64,000 bases of DNA, from positions 6,588,501 through 6,652,500 of the forward strand of contig JAILWY010000025.1 of assembly GCA_022113835.1 (NCBI GenBank), read 5' to 3'. How positions within the stretch are numbered: the stretch's first letter is position 1; every line of letters starts with the position of its first letter. Source of the stretch: Atopsyche davidsoni (taxonomy: Eukaryota > Arthropoda > Insecta > Trichoptera > Hydrobiosidae). Positions 25,370 to 37,304 of this stretch are shown piece after piece. The position numbers and the translations under genes were made by a program. The notes under the pieces were generated by a model. The model had not been told where the DNA came from and did not search any database. It worked only from the letters and a program-made list of their open reading frames with translations.

Positions 25370-25537
25370 GTTGTTTATTGCCGAGTGCCACCCTGTGCTG
25401 GTCTTGGAGAGGCCGCGTTAGACAGAGAAAGTCTCTTATCAGAGCCCGGAGTGGTCTCGAGTGCAGCGTCTCTGACTCATTGGAATTTACAGCCTGTGCT
25501 CTGGATTCCAGAACCTCCTCGTCGAGTGATTCAACAG
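25370..25537 (+). CDS. Candidate exon c
   Basis: A strong acceptor (long T tract, TTTTTTAAG) precedes 25,370 and a donor CAACAG|GTATTA follows 25,537. The 168 bases are open in phase 0 (VVYCRVPPCAGLGEAALDRE to WIPEPPRRVIQQ) and also in phase 1 (Ser-rich ending RTSSSSDST). GC content is high against AT-rich flanks. No acceptor fits the minus strand. An unidentified gene; the frame is not settled. Confidence 0.35.
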
Positions 25538-25578
25538 GTATTACACAATGCAACTTAACCGGAAGACCAAATTTCCAG

Positions 25579-25722
25579 TGAAGCCTTCAACACACGTCGC
25601 GACACAACTTGCGATTCTCCATCGAACAGCGTCCTCTTTTGGATTGCTAAAATAGGGATACGGTGTTGGATGATTTCAAATCGATTGCAAGTTGTATTGC
25701 TGCGTGTGTAGTCGGCTTTAAA
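25579..25722. mobile_element. MITE-like element with inverted ends
   Basis: The ends (CAACACACGTCGCGACACAA on the left, TGCTGCGTGTGTAGTCGG on the right) are imperfect inverted repeats around a core with CAGCGTCCTCTTTTGG. The same architecture is found at 37,305-37,492, 41,085-41,215 and 57,218-57,373. There is no coding capacity. Confidence 0.5.
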
Positions 25723-27671
25723 TTTTTTTATTTTTACTTACGAAAATCACTAGCAGTCGATATAAAATAAACCAAAAGCATTTTTAATAAAAAAATGTTT
25801 ACCTTCCTATAAAAATACACAGTAGCTCTCATCGATAAAAAAAATAGTCATCGTTTGCCCTAAAATATATTAATATAAAATTCTTATATAATCCTTTATA
25901 AAAATGAGTCATTACTTATAATGATATACAAAACATTCAAAACATATAAACGAATTTCAATAATATTATGTGCATTTATATTCAGTAAGCAAAACTGCTT
26001 ATCTCGATTTTTTCTAGCATAGCGAAACATCGTGTATGCATTTTTTATTATATAAAGCAGTCTAAACGCATAGCATTCAAAACATGCACCACTTGCAAAT
26101 AAGAAAAGACATCAGACCAACTCAAATAATTATAAACACAACCGTTACTTGCCACAGCAGAGCATCACAGATGGCTTATTTTCTAGTTTATAAAAAAAAT
26201 ACAGTAGCTCGTATTATAAGCAATCTGCATTCATATAATCATGATACACCATAATTAAAAATAAAAAAACGGAAGTAGTAAAATTAATATTGAAATCAGT
26301 TATAAGAAAAGGCACTTTTCGAAAACGTTATATTATTAGTTATTAGTTACTAAATACAAGGTGATTTGGTGTTTTCTATGCAGTTTCGACTGGGACATCT
26401 TCAATAACCGAAACGTCGGAAGACAGATTACTTCAAACCCATGAATCCAAATCATCTATTAAACTTATAAGACTTTCAAAGTTTACTAAAAACCAAGTTA
26501 CCACGAGTGATTTTTAATTTTAATCGCATGTGCTTTGAACGTATTGTTGCAAGTCCCGATGCTTTTTATATTTATTTATCGGTAAGATATGAAAATATGC
26601 GAAGGCTGTGTTGCTAATGGCGTGTGTCTGCAATGTACAGTTACATTTTCACCAAAGAAATTCCACACACTCGATATTCGCTGACTCACCTGCGCATATT
26701 TCAATGTTACTTCCAGGTAAGAATGTGTTAATTACTGCGAGTGCGTTTACCTGTGGCGCTAGCAACTTATTGGTTCATTTTTTTAAATAATAAAACTAAC
26801 AGTAGAAAAAATATTTAAAACACCTCAGCATGCCTTTATTGTTAATAAAAAAAATTATTTTAAACCCCAAAAAATTCATGGCTTTTTGAGACGTATTAGA
26901 GAAAAAAAATACAAAAAATATATAATTTTTTAATAATAGGTTAAAAGTATTGTTTAAGCAATGTAAAATGCTTCATAATATAAAATTTAAAAATAATTCA
27001 AAATAGAGAATCAATATTTATAAATATAACCAATTAATCTTTATACTTAATATTACAAAAGGCTCGTTTAGGAAATGTGGTTAGCCGAAAAGCTAGGAGA
27101 TCACCGCTTTCGCTTTTCAGGCGAAATTTCATACTACCAGTATTAAAAATTCAACCAAGCTTGGTTAAATATTATGATTTCATTAAAAAAACAACTGTTA
27201 GATATAAATACAAAATATATTTTTTACTGTGCAATATATTATACTTTATAAATTTGTTATTGGTGATACAGAATTATTTTTTTATATATAGAATTTTTTT
27301 CACGAAACGATCAAGTGATAAAAATTAAAAAAAAACAATGCCATGGTTTAATTTGTATGGTTTTAAAATGTTGAATGTTTTCGGTCATTGTCATCGTAAA
27401 AAAAATATCTTTGTTAATAAAACTTGTTATACTATTGTTATATCGTCGAGCAAAGTTAAGAGTCTTTGTTTATTATAGACGAAACTAATATGTAGACGAA
27501 ATGCGAGAATGACTTGAGATATAGAATTTTATGTAAAGAGTTCTATATACATATATTTTTTTAATTTAAATAAAAATATCATCAACTTTATGATTACTCT
27601 ACTTTTGGTATAATTAAAACGTTCAATAGTTTCAATTATATTATTTTTTGATGTAATTTTTATTAAGAAAA

Positions 27672-27759
<88 letters not shown>

Positions 27760-27824
27760 TATTTTCCATTAGAAAACCATGAATACTGGCAAAGCATTAA
27801 TACTATATATGTTCTTTGAGATAG
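25723..27824. other. AT-rich sequence with a (TA)n microsatellite
   Basis: No gene was recognised. About 26,395-26,430 has a CCGAAACGTCGGAAG motif (see findings). A pure (AT/TA)n run spans about 27,676-27,753. Confidence 0.5.
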
Positions 27825-28145
27825 TCGCACAACCTTCTCTGAGGAGAGACACCTGAAAAATATATATATATCTTCTTCTAGTGCCTCTTTTATTATATAT
27901 AGGAGGTTGGTGTCCATTTCATCAAACATATCCCTATCCAGTCTCATTAATTCGGCTGTACTTCCGACCTCCAGCCACTGGCGCGAATTCCGCATCCACG
28001 CAAACTTCTTCCTTCCAATGCCCCTTTTTGCTCCGATTTTCCCTCGGACATTCAGCTACAGGATGCTATACCGTTTCAAAAAATGTGCCCAAAATAGGAG
28101 AAATGCGCTTCTTCACCCAGAAGAACCCATGGTATTTTCATGGTA
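27825..28145 (-). mobile_element. LINE 3'-end fragments
   Basis: About 27,875-28,145 reads on the minus strand as the end of a non-LTR retrotransposon ORF: RNSRQWLEVGSTAELMRL followed by DRDMF, then the GAGGCACTAGAAGAAG-type end. A short second tail piece in the opposite orientation precedes it (27,825-27,860). It is 5'-truncated and inactive. Confidence 0.55.
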
Positions 28146-29090
28146 AATATATATAAACGCCATTAAAATTTAAATTGAATTAGTAATATGATGAATGCGC
28201 TCCGCTAGCCTAGATACTAAGAGAGGCGTGCAACGCATACATTTGTATTGTACTGTACATTTCTACAAAGCAGGCCTACGTTTACCATTATTTACAAACT
28301 ACCGGGACTGTTTTATTTATAATATTTTTTTTTATTTAAATTTTATATATGTAGAAACGCGTTATATCTAAAATATGACGTCACAAACCATGAAAACCTA
28401 TTTATATCATTTTCAGAAAAAACGAAACCCTTCAGGATAAAACTTTAACCCACATAACAAATAGTCTTTATTTTCTTTGTTATTTTTTTTACGTATAATA
28501 TCGATATTATTATTCGTTAAATAGAGCATTCATAACTTATTTGACTATCTTGTTAGACGAATATTTAATTGTTGATTATATTGAAATAAATATCTGTATT
28601 TATGAAACAACTTGCGTCTAGTAAGCAAAAATTAGAAATGTTATATTCTTGAGTGACACAGCATTTCTAAATTTCATGAATATCACGATAATTCGTGTGA
28701 TTGAGTCTGGATTTTCCCTTTTAGTAAAAAAAAATAACTACCATCATAATACACAGGTAATAAAATAAATATATGCAAATCCCATTTAACGAAATAATAA
28801 TGTTGTGAATACATTGTCCCAGATCAGACATGTTAAAAAAATTATAGTAAAACTTCAAGCAATGCTCTATTTCATGAATAAAAATCAAGCAAATAATATA
28901 ATCATATAATAAAAATATATATATTAGATACTCACAAGGCGTTGCCGCATCCGATTTGCACCTCGTCGAAAAATATAACCGTAAAAATAATACCACTAGC
29001 ACAAAACGGCAAATGTAAATAACGGAAGAAAAAAAAAAAAAAAAACTTTACAGCACTACAATTAAAAATTAAATAAATAAAACAAGTCGG
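28146..29090. other. No gene seen
   Basis: AT-rich sequence between a LINE fragment and a poly-G tract. Open frames are short and dominated by AT-rich codons. Nothing was recognised. Confidence 0.4.
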
Positions 29091-29093
29091 CCG

Positions 29094-29128
29094 GCGGCGG
29101 TGGAGGGGGGGGGCGGGGGGGGGGGGGG
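29094..29128. repeat. G-rich simple repeat
   Basis: A near-pure run of G on the plus strand, broken by a few T, A and C. It has G-quadruplex potential and is a likely sequencing or assembly trouble spot. It borders the GC-rich block at 29,130-29,310. Confidence 0.7.
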
Positions 29129-29273
29129 TGATCGCGTGCTCGAACCACGTTGGGAACCGAAACCTGTCGGCTAGAGAGTTCTGGCTGCCCTCGGTCCTGG
29201 CGCTCGGGGCTCGGCTGGCGGGACTCGACTGGGGCACCAGCCCGGCGGTGCTTCCTCGCCTCTTCTCTTGCAG

Positions 29274-29447
29274 GGTGTTCCCGAAGTCACTCCCCAACGC
29301 GACCCGCTGATTTTTAATCAAATAAATACGAAACACCCGTCAGATGTATCAAAAATACCCTCCCCGCTCTCCCCGTTCTGGCTGCAGAGGATTAGTAATG
29401 GAATGGAATTATCCTGGAGGGATGTGCTCTGGAATTTTCTGCTATTC
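29274..29447 (+). CDS. Candidate exon d
   Basis: A strong acceptor (CTCTTCTCTTGCAG) precedes 29,274 and a strong donor (TATTC|GTGAGT) follows 29,447. The 174 bases are open in phase 0 for 58 codons, from GVPEVTPQRDP through SPFWLQRISNGMELSW to NFLLF. This joins candidate exon c in phase 0. The GC-rich 150 bases before the acceptor are open in several frames on both strands, which weakens the case. The product is unknown. Confidence 0.4.
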
Positions 29448-31115
29448 GTGAGTATCAGATCTAAACGCTCTGTGAGGAAATCTACTATAATAAAATCCAT
29501 TGTGTGTGTGTGTGTGTGTATGTTTCATTTTTTGCTTCTCTATAGAATATCTTAAAAGATACAACGCTGATTTTTTGCACGTAAGTTTAGTAAATTTTTC
29601 CGCAGCTATGTGCCGAATTTCAAGACGATAGGATAATATTTTTATTCATAAACTATAAAATATGCTCTAGCGAGTTTCAATATGTACGAATTATAGGATT
29701 TTATTGTTCAACACGAGAATTTCAAATTTAGAACTTTTGCAAAAAAACAAATTTTGATGCTTCTTAGAAATTTTCAGTTTATGCCAGCTTGACACAAGTA
29801 CCAATTTTATTTTTTTATCGAAATTGCGTTAGAAATTATTAATCGCATCATTAATAACATAAAATGCCTCCTTAAAAAATAACACCGTCTAAGCACAGCA
29901 AACGTAATTAAAAAAGAATAGCACAATTGAACGTGATAAAGACTTCATCTAATAAAGAACAGTGCAGTGAAAGTGATTCGTTGTTTGTGACACGAAATGT
30001 GATATTTCCTAGAATGGCTTTGCTTTCGAAATTAATATCCGGTTATTCAAAATATATGTGTACAAAATGAAATCAAATATTCATCTAATTGTCAGCCAAA
30101 CATATGTTCAAACACTATTGCATCGTTCATCGAATACGTCATTTTATGACGGGCTACATTTCTAGTGATTATATAATAGTGCCTTTGTGCAGCAGAAATA
30201 TAAAACTGCGGTGTAGAAGAATCCACTTTACACTGGTTTAGCATGAGGAGAGGCACTTGATGAAGAAGATATGTAAGAGACATTTGTTGAATGCGGTATT
30301 AGCCTTATTAGTAATACAGCCCCGTGATAAAGATATGCTCTGTGAGATGGTAGAACCTGAAGCAAAAAAATGGTGTTGTTGCACTTTATTGTCGGTTGCG
30401 TCGTAGCGAGTGCAGAGGCTGTCAGCTGACATTCGTATGCTCAATAAAATGGTCGCCAACCCCCTCTGAGGAGAGGCACTTGCTGAAGAAGATATGTAAG
30501 AGACACTTGTTGAATGCGGTATTTGCACCGGTGACTGGAAGTCGAGAGTACAGCCTTATTAGTAACACAACCCCATGATGAAGATATGCTCTGTGAGGTG
30601 GTAGAACCTGAAGACAAATAATATGTACCCAATAACCTATCGTAACCTTACTATTTTCGCCGTTGATGTTATGTTGCTTGTTGATTATGGATGTAGATCA
30701 AAAGGCTGGCGAAATGTTTGCGTATTCGTTTATTTATATGAATTGGACAAGACAGAATAATACGTGGTTACTGGTCGAGTGCCTGCGTCTCTCTGGGTGG
30801 TTGCGTTATCGCTGGGGTTGTAGGGTTGTTGTAAAATTAGAAAGTCTCTACTTGCTGTAGGGGCGGAGCTTAACAAGTCAAATAATGTAGCGGTGTACTT
30901 GCACTGACCAATCGCCAATTCAATATCTGAATAATCGCCAACCTCCTCTGAGGAGAAGCACTTGACGAAGAAGTCAAAAATATTGAATATCAGTTTCATA
31001 AAAACCAATTTCGCACTGCGACAACGCCATTGCGTTTGCTTGTTTTTTTTTTTTATAAAAAATATTAAATTAGTACGCGTCACTTTTCTTGCAATCACCC
31101 TGCACCTGCGATCAG
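29448..31115. other. Repeat-bearing stretch
   Basis: Several LINE/SINE tail fragments lie here: about 30,160-30,270, 30,425-30,505, 30,570-30,640 and 30,930-30,975. They are recognised by CCAACCTCCTCTGAGGAGA and CACTTGATGAAGAAG. The two middle copies share an extra ATATGTAAGAGACA.TTGTTG word, which suggests local duplication. No gene was recognised. Confidence 0.4.
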
Positions 31116-31244
31116 ACTTCAGAGAAGGCTCACCTGTCTCTCTTCAGCCCGCGCTACCTGGGCAAGGTGCGCGCCCCGTCCTGCTCGCACTCGCGGCGAC
31201 CTCGCCGGCATTACGTGGTGGTCATGAGAATGATACAGCTCTGA
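31116..31244 (+). CDS. Candidate exon e (terminal exon)
   Basis: After an acceptor-like CTGCGATCAG, 42 codons in phase 0 read TSEKAHLSLFSPRYLGKVRA, PSCSHSRRPRRHYVVV, MRMIQL and end at TGA 31,242-31,244. The phase agrees with candidate exons c and d. G+C is high against AT-rich flanks. A second frame is also open. If the exons belong together, this is the C-terminal exon of an unidentified plus-strand gene. Confidence 0.3.
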   Translation, partial: TSEKAHLSLFSPRYLGKVRAPSCSHSRRPRRHYVVVMRMIQL

Positions 31245-31369
31245 AGGCAAATCAGGTGCTGTGTCCGATGACCGTCCCACGATGGGAACTGTGACCGTCG
31301 CATCATATCGGCCATGGCAAAAACCAGCAGAGACCCCAGGACACGTGTTTCTTCATACATACCGCAGTC

Positions 31370-32370
31370 GGTCTATAAAACACTCGAGCCAGTCCTGGTG
31401 GGATCCTTTATAATATGGAATGCAGTCTGGATACTTGGAATACAATCGGATACAGTATTTTCTTCTTCCAACACTATCAATACAATCGGAAGCATTCGAA
31501 TAAAGCCAACGTCAGAATCTGTTTATAACAAACACTCTTTATAATACAGTAAAATGCTGATCAGATGCTGTCTAATTTCCTTATAACGTTGAATACATAC
31601 AATAGCATATATTCGAATACAGTCTTAGCCAGAATCTGTTTATAACTCTTTTTATAATACAGCCGAATTCAAACAGATGCTGTCTAATCTCCTTACAACG
31701 TTGAATACATACAATAGCATATATTCGAATACAGTCTTAGACAGAATCTGTTTATAACACTCTTTATAATACATCCGAATACAATCAGATGCTGTCTAAT
31801 CTCTTTATAACGTTGAATGCATACAATCGAATAGAGTCTTAGCAAGAATCTCTGTTTATAACACTTTTTATAATACAGCCGAATACAATCAGATGCTGTA
31901 TAATCTCTTTATAACGTTGAATATGTATTGTATGTACAATTGCATGTATTCGAATACAGTCTAAGTCAGAATCTTTTATAACACGTCTTAAACATCACAA
32001 TACAGTAAAATACAATCAGATGCAGTTCAATCACTTTATAACTTTGAATACATACAATCGCATATATTCGAATACAGTCTAAGCCAAAATCTTTTATAAC
32101 ACGTCTTATACATTAAAATAAAATCAGATGCAGTCTAATCTCCTTATAACTTTGAATACAAACAAAGACATACATTTATAGTAAATACAGCCTCTTTATC
32201 AAATCTCTTTATAATACGAGATACACTCTGAAGGATTCGAGCAATCTAATAGCTTTGAATACAATCGGATGCAGTCGAATACATTTGGATATAATCCAAT
32301 CTCCTTATAACGTCAAATACAGTCAAACACTCGAATATATATCATCGTATGAAATATGATGCAGTCGAAT
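31370..32370. repeat. Satellite-like tandem array, unit ~110-120 bp
   Basis: At least six degenerate units repeat in order: CAGAATCTGTTTATAACA, TTTATAATACAG, AATACAATCAGATGC, TCTAATCTC.TTATAACG and ATATTCGAATACAGTC. The CAGAATCT word occurs near 31,513, 31,631, 31,743, 31,851 and 31,967. Sub-repeats based on GAATACA are visible within units, and the array fades toward 32,370. Confidence 0.7.
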
Positions 32371-34280
32371 ACATCAAAACATATATTATTAAAAATGAAA
32401 CTGTCTTATTTCATTAAAGCGTGGGAAAATGCAAACACTTTGAAAGAAAAATGCAGGATAAAATATATTTAATAATAATATACATTTGGTAAAACTTTGT
32501 TTTGGATATTTTCTATATTAAAAAAACTTATTTAATATGTGTATAGGAAAAAAACAAAAAAAAATTGGTAGACACAGATAAAAACTCTTGTTCAGATATA
32601 GCAATTCTGTAGTTCAATTGGCAAGAGCGCCTGGCCGCTATAGTCGTGGAGTTTCGGATTAAAATCCCCTCACCCGTCTCATGAGTTTTTAATCGTTTAA
32701 TACGATAACGTTTAGTTTAATTTATTTAGTATCGGATAGCTAAATACATTGAGTTTACCGAATCATATAAATACAATCACGCCTTAATGGCTTATTCTAA
32801 TCTTTAATTTTTTTATTAGTTGCATTGCATTAACTCTTGTTATCTGTAATTGTAAACACTATTTAAAATCCCAATCAGTGTGCATATGCTGAGAGTCACG
32901 GTCGATAAATCCACATTTGAACGCGTTGAAATACACGCGAAATATTCAATATAAAAAAGTGCCTGATTATAATAATCAAATAAGATTTTTATATTATCCT
33001 ACTTCAGATGTCTCCTAATGTATTAAAAAAACCTTAAAATTTTAATAAATTTTTTTTATTAAATTTTTTTATTTTTTGTGCGACTAGTTTCATCAAAGTT
33101 TATTGTCGCACAAAAATAATAAATTTAAAAAAAAATGAAAATAATGTTTGTCTCATACGTTATGCCGCGTCACATTTCATCAGGTCGCAACGTTTCGACT
33201 CGAATATCAGTGTCATCTTCCAGTTGCTGCGAGCGCAAAAATATCCAGGTTTATAGTAAAATCCACTGCAGGATATTGTCACTCACACAAACCATACTAT
33301 TATACAAATAATTTTTTATTTTTTTTTTAAAAAGTAGGTGTAATATTTATTATTTTCAGCAATAATTTAATATATTTTAAATCACACAAAAATATAATAA
33401 AACGGAACAACAACTTGTAAAGAAGACAGACAAAATATGAATTATTTTATACTGTACTGAAATATTCTCCGGATGTACCGTTGCTTTGCTTGCTGGCTCA
33501 CTTCCTCTCGAGCCTTATTCTGCAGCAGGAAAGGGACAGCCTCTGGTTCGTGAGCGTCTCTTTCCAGCGTCAAGAACACAGTCAATGACCTTTCTTTATA
33601 TAATATATATAAATACATATATACTAACATATTTGCCATCCATGAATATTAATACATTAATTTTTTTTTACACAGCGGAACATTTCTGGTAATGATAATG
33701 AAATAGACATTTTTTGCAGTCGCTGTAAGGACAGGTATTTAATTACACTTTTGATATATATAGGAGAGCTTCGATGATTTTTTTGATTTCTTATGTGTTA
33801 AGCCGGCTCAGTGTTCGATCAAACAAAAGCGTACTTTTATTTTGGATGTTTTTTTAAATGATAGTTTTGCCATAGTAAACAATGCAAATAAAGGTTACTG
33901 AGTATTGTTTTTGTCTCTCGACGTTTTTGTATTAAATTAAAATAATCCAAATAATCGTTTTAATAATATTTAAAAAACATATTATTTGTTAAAATTATCT
34001 ATAATTGGAAATCAGTACATTAAGTTATTTTTTTAGCTCAGTGAAATATTATTATTAACAGGTACGGTAATAATTTTTAACGAAGACCTGTCCGGCAAAG
34101 GGTTAACTTTTTCGACTCCACGGCGATGTTATTTTTCCTCGTACAATTTCCTCAGTACTTCTCAGTATATCAAGTAATAAAATTTGCAGTAAAATAACCG
34201 CAAGGCCACGTTTCCCATTATAGTGGGCATTTTGGATAAATAATGGGAAACGGTCGTAACTGTACCTTCCCAAGATTATT
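32371..34280. other. AT-rich sequence, no gene; tRNA-like scrap at ~32,610-32,690
   Basis: TAGTTCAATTGG and TTTCGGATTAAAATCCCC resemble tRNA A- and B-box blocks, but the acceptor stem does not pair and the T arm has extra bases. It is therefore at best a decayed tRNA-like or SINE-head sequence. A CAACGTTTCGACTCG motif lies at about 33,188. Nothing else was recognised. Confidence 0.35.
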
Positions 34281-34282
34281 AC

Positions 34283-34625
34283 GCTTGCCTTCTTCTCCGA
34301 GTGCCTCTCCTCAGATGAGGTTGGCGACCATCTCACTGAATACACGCTAGTCTAATTCAGCCACTGGCGCAAATTCCGCATCCACGTTAGCTTTATCCTT
34401 CCAATACCTGTTTCCTTGTATTCCTGGATGATCAGCTGCAGTGGGCAGTATTTGGTATTTCCGAAAATGTGAAAAAAGTACGACTACAGCTGGGAAAATT
34501 CCAAGGAAAAGAGGCATTGGAGGAAGAAAGTTAACATGGATGCGGAATTTGCGCCAATGCCAAGAAGTCGGAAGAAGTGCAGCCGATTTAGTAAGACTGA
34601 CCCAGGATAGAGATATGCGATATTT
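34283..34625. mobile_element. Head-to-head pair of LINE 3' tails
   Basis: About 34,283-34,440 is a minus-strand tail (CTCCTCAGATGAGGTTGGCG, GCAAATTCCGCATCCACG). About 34,440-34,625 is a plus-strand piece of the same family (GAGGCATTGGAGGAAGAAAG, ATGCGGAATTTGCGCCAATG, AGGATAGAGATATGCG). The plus copy translates as LTWMRNLRQCQEVGRS and TQDRDM. The two together form an inverted repeat. Confidence 0.55.
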
Positions 34626-34857
34626 TATTTTCATAAACAAAAACAAATAAAACTTCACAAGTAAGAAACATCATTTTTTTTCTAAATCTTAAAAGTCCAT
34701 TGTATTCTCGCATATTGTTTCGTCCAATTACTCTGTTAGTATTGTTGTGATTTACATTCGGTGGGTTGTACTGTTTAAGAGCCGCTTTGTGTACGGCAGG
34801 GGCGACCAACTCGCGTCCCGAAAACCTAAGATCAGTTGTCATTTGTGTTGCTAAGCG

Positions 34858-34985
34858 TGCCTTCTTCTTCTAGTGCCTCTCCTCACAGGAGGTAGGAGAA
34901 TTCCAATGCCCTTTATTCCTTCGATTTTGCCTTGGACAATCAACTGCAGGATGCCATGTTCACTGCTTCGAAAAATGTGCCCTTA
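34858..34985 (-). mobile_element. LINE 3'-tail fragment
   Basis: Minus-strand copy starting with the CTTCTTCTAGTGCCTCTCCTC end and running into TTCCAATGCCCTTTATTC and ATCAACTGCAGGATGCCATG, the same order as in the 27.9-kb copy. Confidence 0.5.
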
Positions 34986-35229
34986 ATACTTGCTTTGCGC
35001 GTTTTGCGCAAGACTCTCATTGGCGACGGATTCTCCAGCTGTTTCCAGTGTCCATGGTGAAGAACTGAGACGACATAACACTTGGTGACGACATAAAAGT
35101 TGTGCTGTCTCAATTCTCACTTTGATTTCTTGATCAACATCAACATTCCAGTTCTCACGTAGCCAGCTGCCTTTCAACCATTTTGTCGTCTGCGTGGAAG
35201 TTGTCGATCAACTACTGACAACCACTATT

Positions 35230-35510
35230 TTTATTTCCTTCGTGGAGAGGCTGTGCTCACGTCATGCTGCCCAATGTTACCCAGTGGCCTGGGCAGCCTT
35301 TTAGGGCCGCGGCCCCCCCATGGAGGTCCCTGGCGGGGCGGAGCAGGCAGACGCGGAGAGGTCATCGAACCGTCGCAAAAACACGCCGCTCGCCTCGCGT
35401 CCTGCAGAACCGTCAACATTGACGTAACGGAAAACGGCTCTGACGAAATCAGAGCTGCCTACACACACCGATACAACCGATTTTTAATTACTCAATGGCG
35501 TCCTTATGAG
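35230..35510. other. GC-rich island plus MITE end fragment
   Basis: About 35,250-35,410 is GC-rich and open in more than one frame on both strands (86 codons on +, 62 on -). About 35,455-35,500 (GCCTACACACACCGATACAA, CCGATTTTTAATTA) matches the left end of the MITE family. No start, stop and splice combination convinced me that this codes. Confidence 0.3.
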
Positions 35511-37010
35511 TGAAACGCACGTCCGCACTTAATGACGTTTATTATAAGACGCAATATACAATATTCATATTTGAACTCTACTCCTACATTACACCTCTAC
35601 ACTTAATTAATAAATGACAGTTAAAACATGCGGCAGCCGTTTCTATGCAACAAGCCTGCACCTTACAATATAAGTATATTGTAATCTCTCACATAACACC
35701 TCCTTAATTAACATCTTAAACTGAACATTTAATCCATTTATAATAAATGTATACATAATTATTAACATCACATTGACGAGCAGAAAAAACAACGGAAAAA
35801 CGAATAATGTCTAAATCAGATTCAAAACCTGGACGAGGAGGTGGAGCTGTGGGCTCTTCTGGGAGTTCTAGAGGATCGGATAGGGACACAATAGTGCCAG
35901 GGTTTGACATGGCACAGCACAGTGATGAGGAATGGGAGAAGCAGCTTCAACATGATGATGCTGCAGCTAGAATGCTTCAAGAAGCGTTTGACCCTATCAA
36001 GATCCTTAGCCTCATGGTCATGCACAATCAGGTGCTGCTGAGAAGGTTTGGGACCTTGAAAATGTGATGATGACCACGCTACGCCGTTCCTTCAGGATCT
36101 CTGCTCCACGCTCTACTTAGCATCGTCCGCCTGCGAAGCACCATGCTCCGCGATGACGATCCCGTAGGATCTCCTCCGCGCCCGCCCCCGAAACGTCATG
36201 GTCCACGATGACGGTTCCACAGAATCTTCAGTACTGTTCAGTGCCGCGCTGCTCGTTCCCTTCCAACGCCAGCCGCTCCCGCGCCCATGTCCCCGGCGCC
36301 CAATATCGCTTCCACGTGTTCACTCGCGTGCGATGACCATGCCACGCCATTAAAGAAACTCCCCATCTTTCCCGCCGACATCGCTTTTTCACTAGTACTG
36401 TTCTCAAATTCAAAATTCTTCTTTAGAACAGTTGAATAGACGCCGAACAGATAAGCAACCCGTGCGGTCTCTGCTTTACCGACGCGTCTGACTTATGAAA
36501 AGTTCTCCGCTGCATGGACGCGCTCGATGTCGAATGTATAGGCTGATTAGACTATAGCCTACCTCCGCCACTTTAATCTGAGCCAAATATTGAAACCCAA
36601 GGCTCAAAATCGGTGCATCGGGGCATTGATGTTTATCTGTTTACGTATGAAAACAATGGCCACGCTTCCCGATGTTTTTCTTTCCAGCCACGTTCAGTTT
36701 TTCGGCGAGCGTAATTATTCGTTTTTCCGTTGTTTTTTCTGCTCGTCAATGTGAAGTTAATAATGTTGTATACATTTGATATAAATAGATTAAATGTTTA
36801 GTCAAAGATGTTAATTAAGTGTAGAGGTGTTTTGTAAGAGATTACGATATACTTATATTGTAAGATGCGGCGCTGAGCAAGATGCGGAGCGTAGTGCAGA
36901 CTTGTTGCACAGAAACGGGAGATTACAATATATGTGTGAGTGAAACGCACGTTCGTACTTAATGACGTTTATTATAACAATTGTCTACGCAATATACAAT
37001 ATACATATTT
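35511..37010. mobile_element. Inverted-repeat cassette with an internal ORF
   Basis: Bases 35,640-35,815 are the reverse complement of about 36,715-36,935. Matching words include CGTTTTTCCGTTGTTTTTTC, GATGTTAATTAAG, GAGATTAC.ATATACTTATA and CTTGTTGCA.AGAAACGG. Outside these arms, GTGAAACGCACGT and CTTAATGACGTTTATTATAA appear in direct orientation at both 35,511 and 36,941. Between the arms, the sequence is GC-richer and starts with an 86-codon ORF. This may be a non-autonomous DNA element with long terminal inverted repeats, or two inverted pieces of a retroelement. I do not recognise the family. Confidence 0.55.
35807..36067 (+). CDS. 86-codon ORF inside the inverted-repeat cassette
   Basis: The ATG sits at the inner edge of the left arm. 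The peptide begins MSKSDSKPGRGGGAVG, has a Ser/Gly-rich lead, then an acidic helical part (HSDEEWEKQLQHDDAAARML) and ends in a hydrophobic/basic stretch (SLMVMHNQVLLRRF). It could be the first part of an element-encoded protein whose remainder is frameshifted, or an element-captured exon. No conserved family was recognised. Confidence 0.35.
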   Translation: MSKSDSKPGRGGGAVGSSGSSRGSDRDTIVPGFDMAQHSDEEWEKQLQHDDAAARMLQEAFDPIKILSLMVMHNQVLLRRFGTLKM

Positions 37011-37304
37011 AAAAAGAATTGAATTTTATGATTCATTATTTTTTTCTACAATAGTTGTTACAATGCTTACAATACGGTATGTGACCATCCCCTGGTCCTG
37101 GCGCAGGTTGTGAGGCTTACGAGGTGTGGTTTAGGCGGTAGCGTACGTGGGTTTCTCTATTTTTGAGAGAAATATGTGTAAATTAAATATGTAATGACTA
37201 ATTTGGGTGTATTTTATACTTTTAAACGAAAGTTTATTGTGCGACTCGACCGAAATACGAACGGGGATTATCCAATAGCGGTGTTTTATTTTATTTACCT
37301 TAAG

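Noticed and set aside
27529..27759. 76-codon minus-strand frame (YIYIYI repeats)
   Set aside because: It is the translation of a pure TA microsatellite.
29128..29336. Minus-strand exon in the GC-rich block (reads TAGLVPQSSPASRAP, NSLADRFRFPTWFEHA)
   Set aside because: The peptide looks plausible, but I found no good minus-strand donor before the G-run, whereas plus-strand splice sites at 29,274 and 29,447 are strong. Left undecided and not called.
32606..32690. tRNA gene
   Set aside because: A- and B-box-like words are present, but the acceptor stem does not pair and the T arm is too long. At best a decayed tRNA-like sequence.
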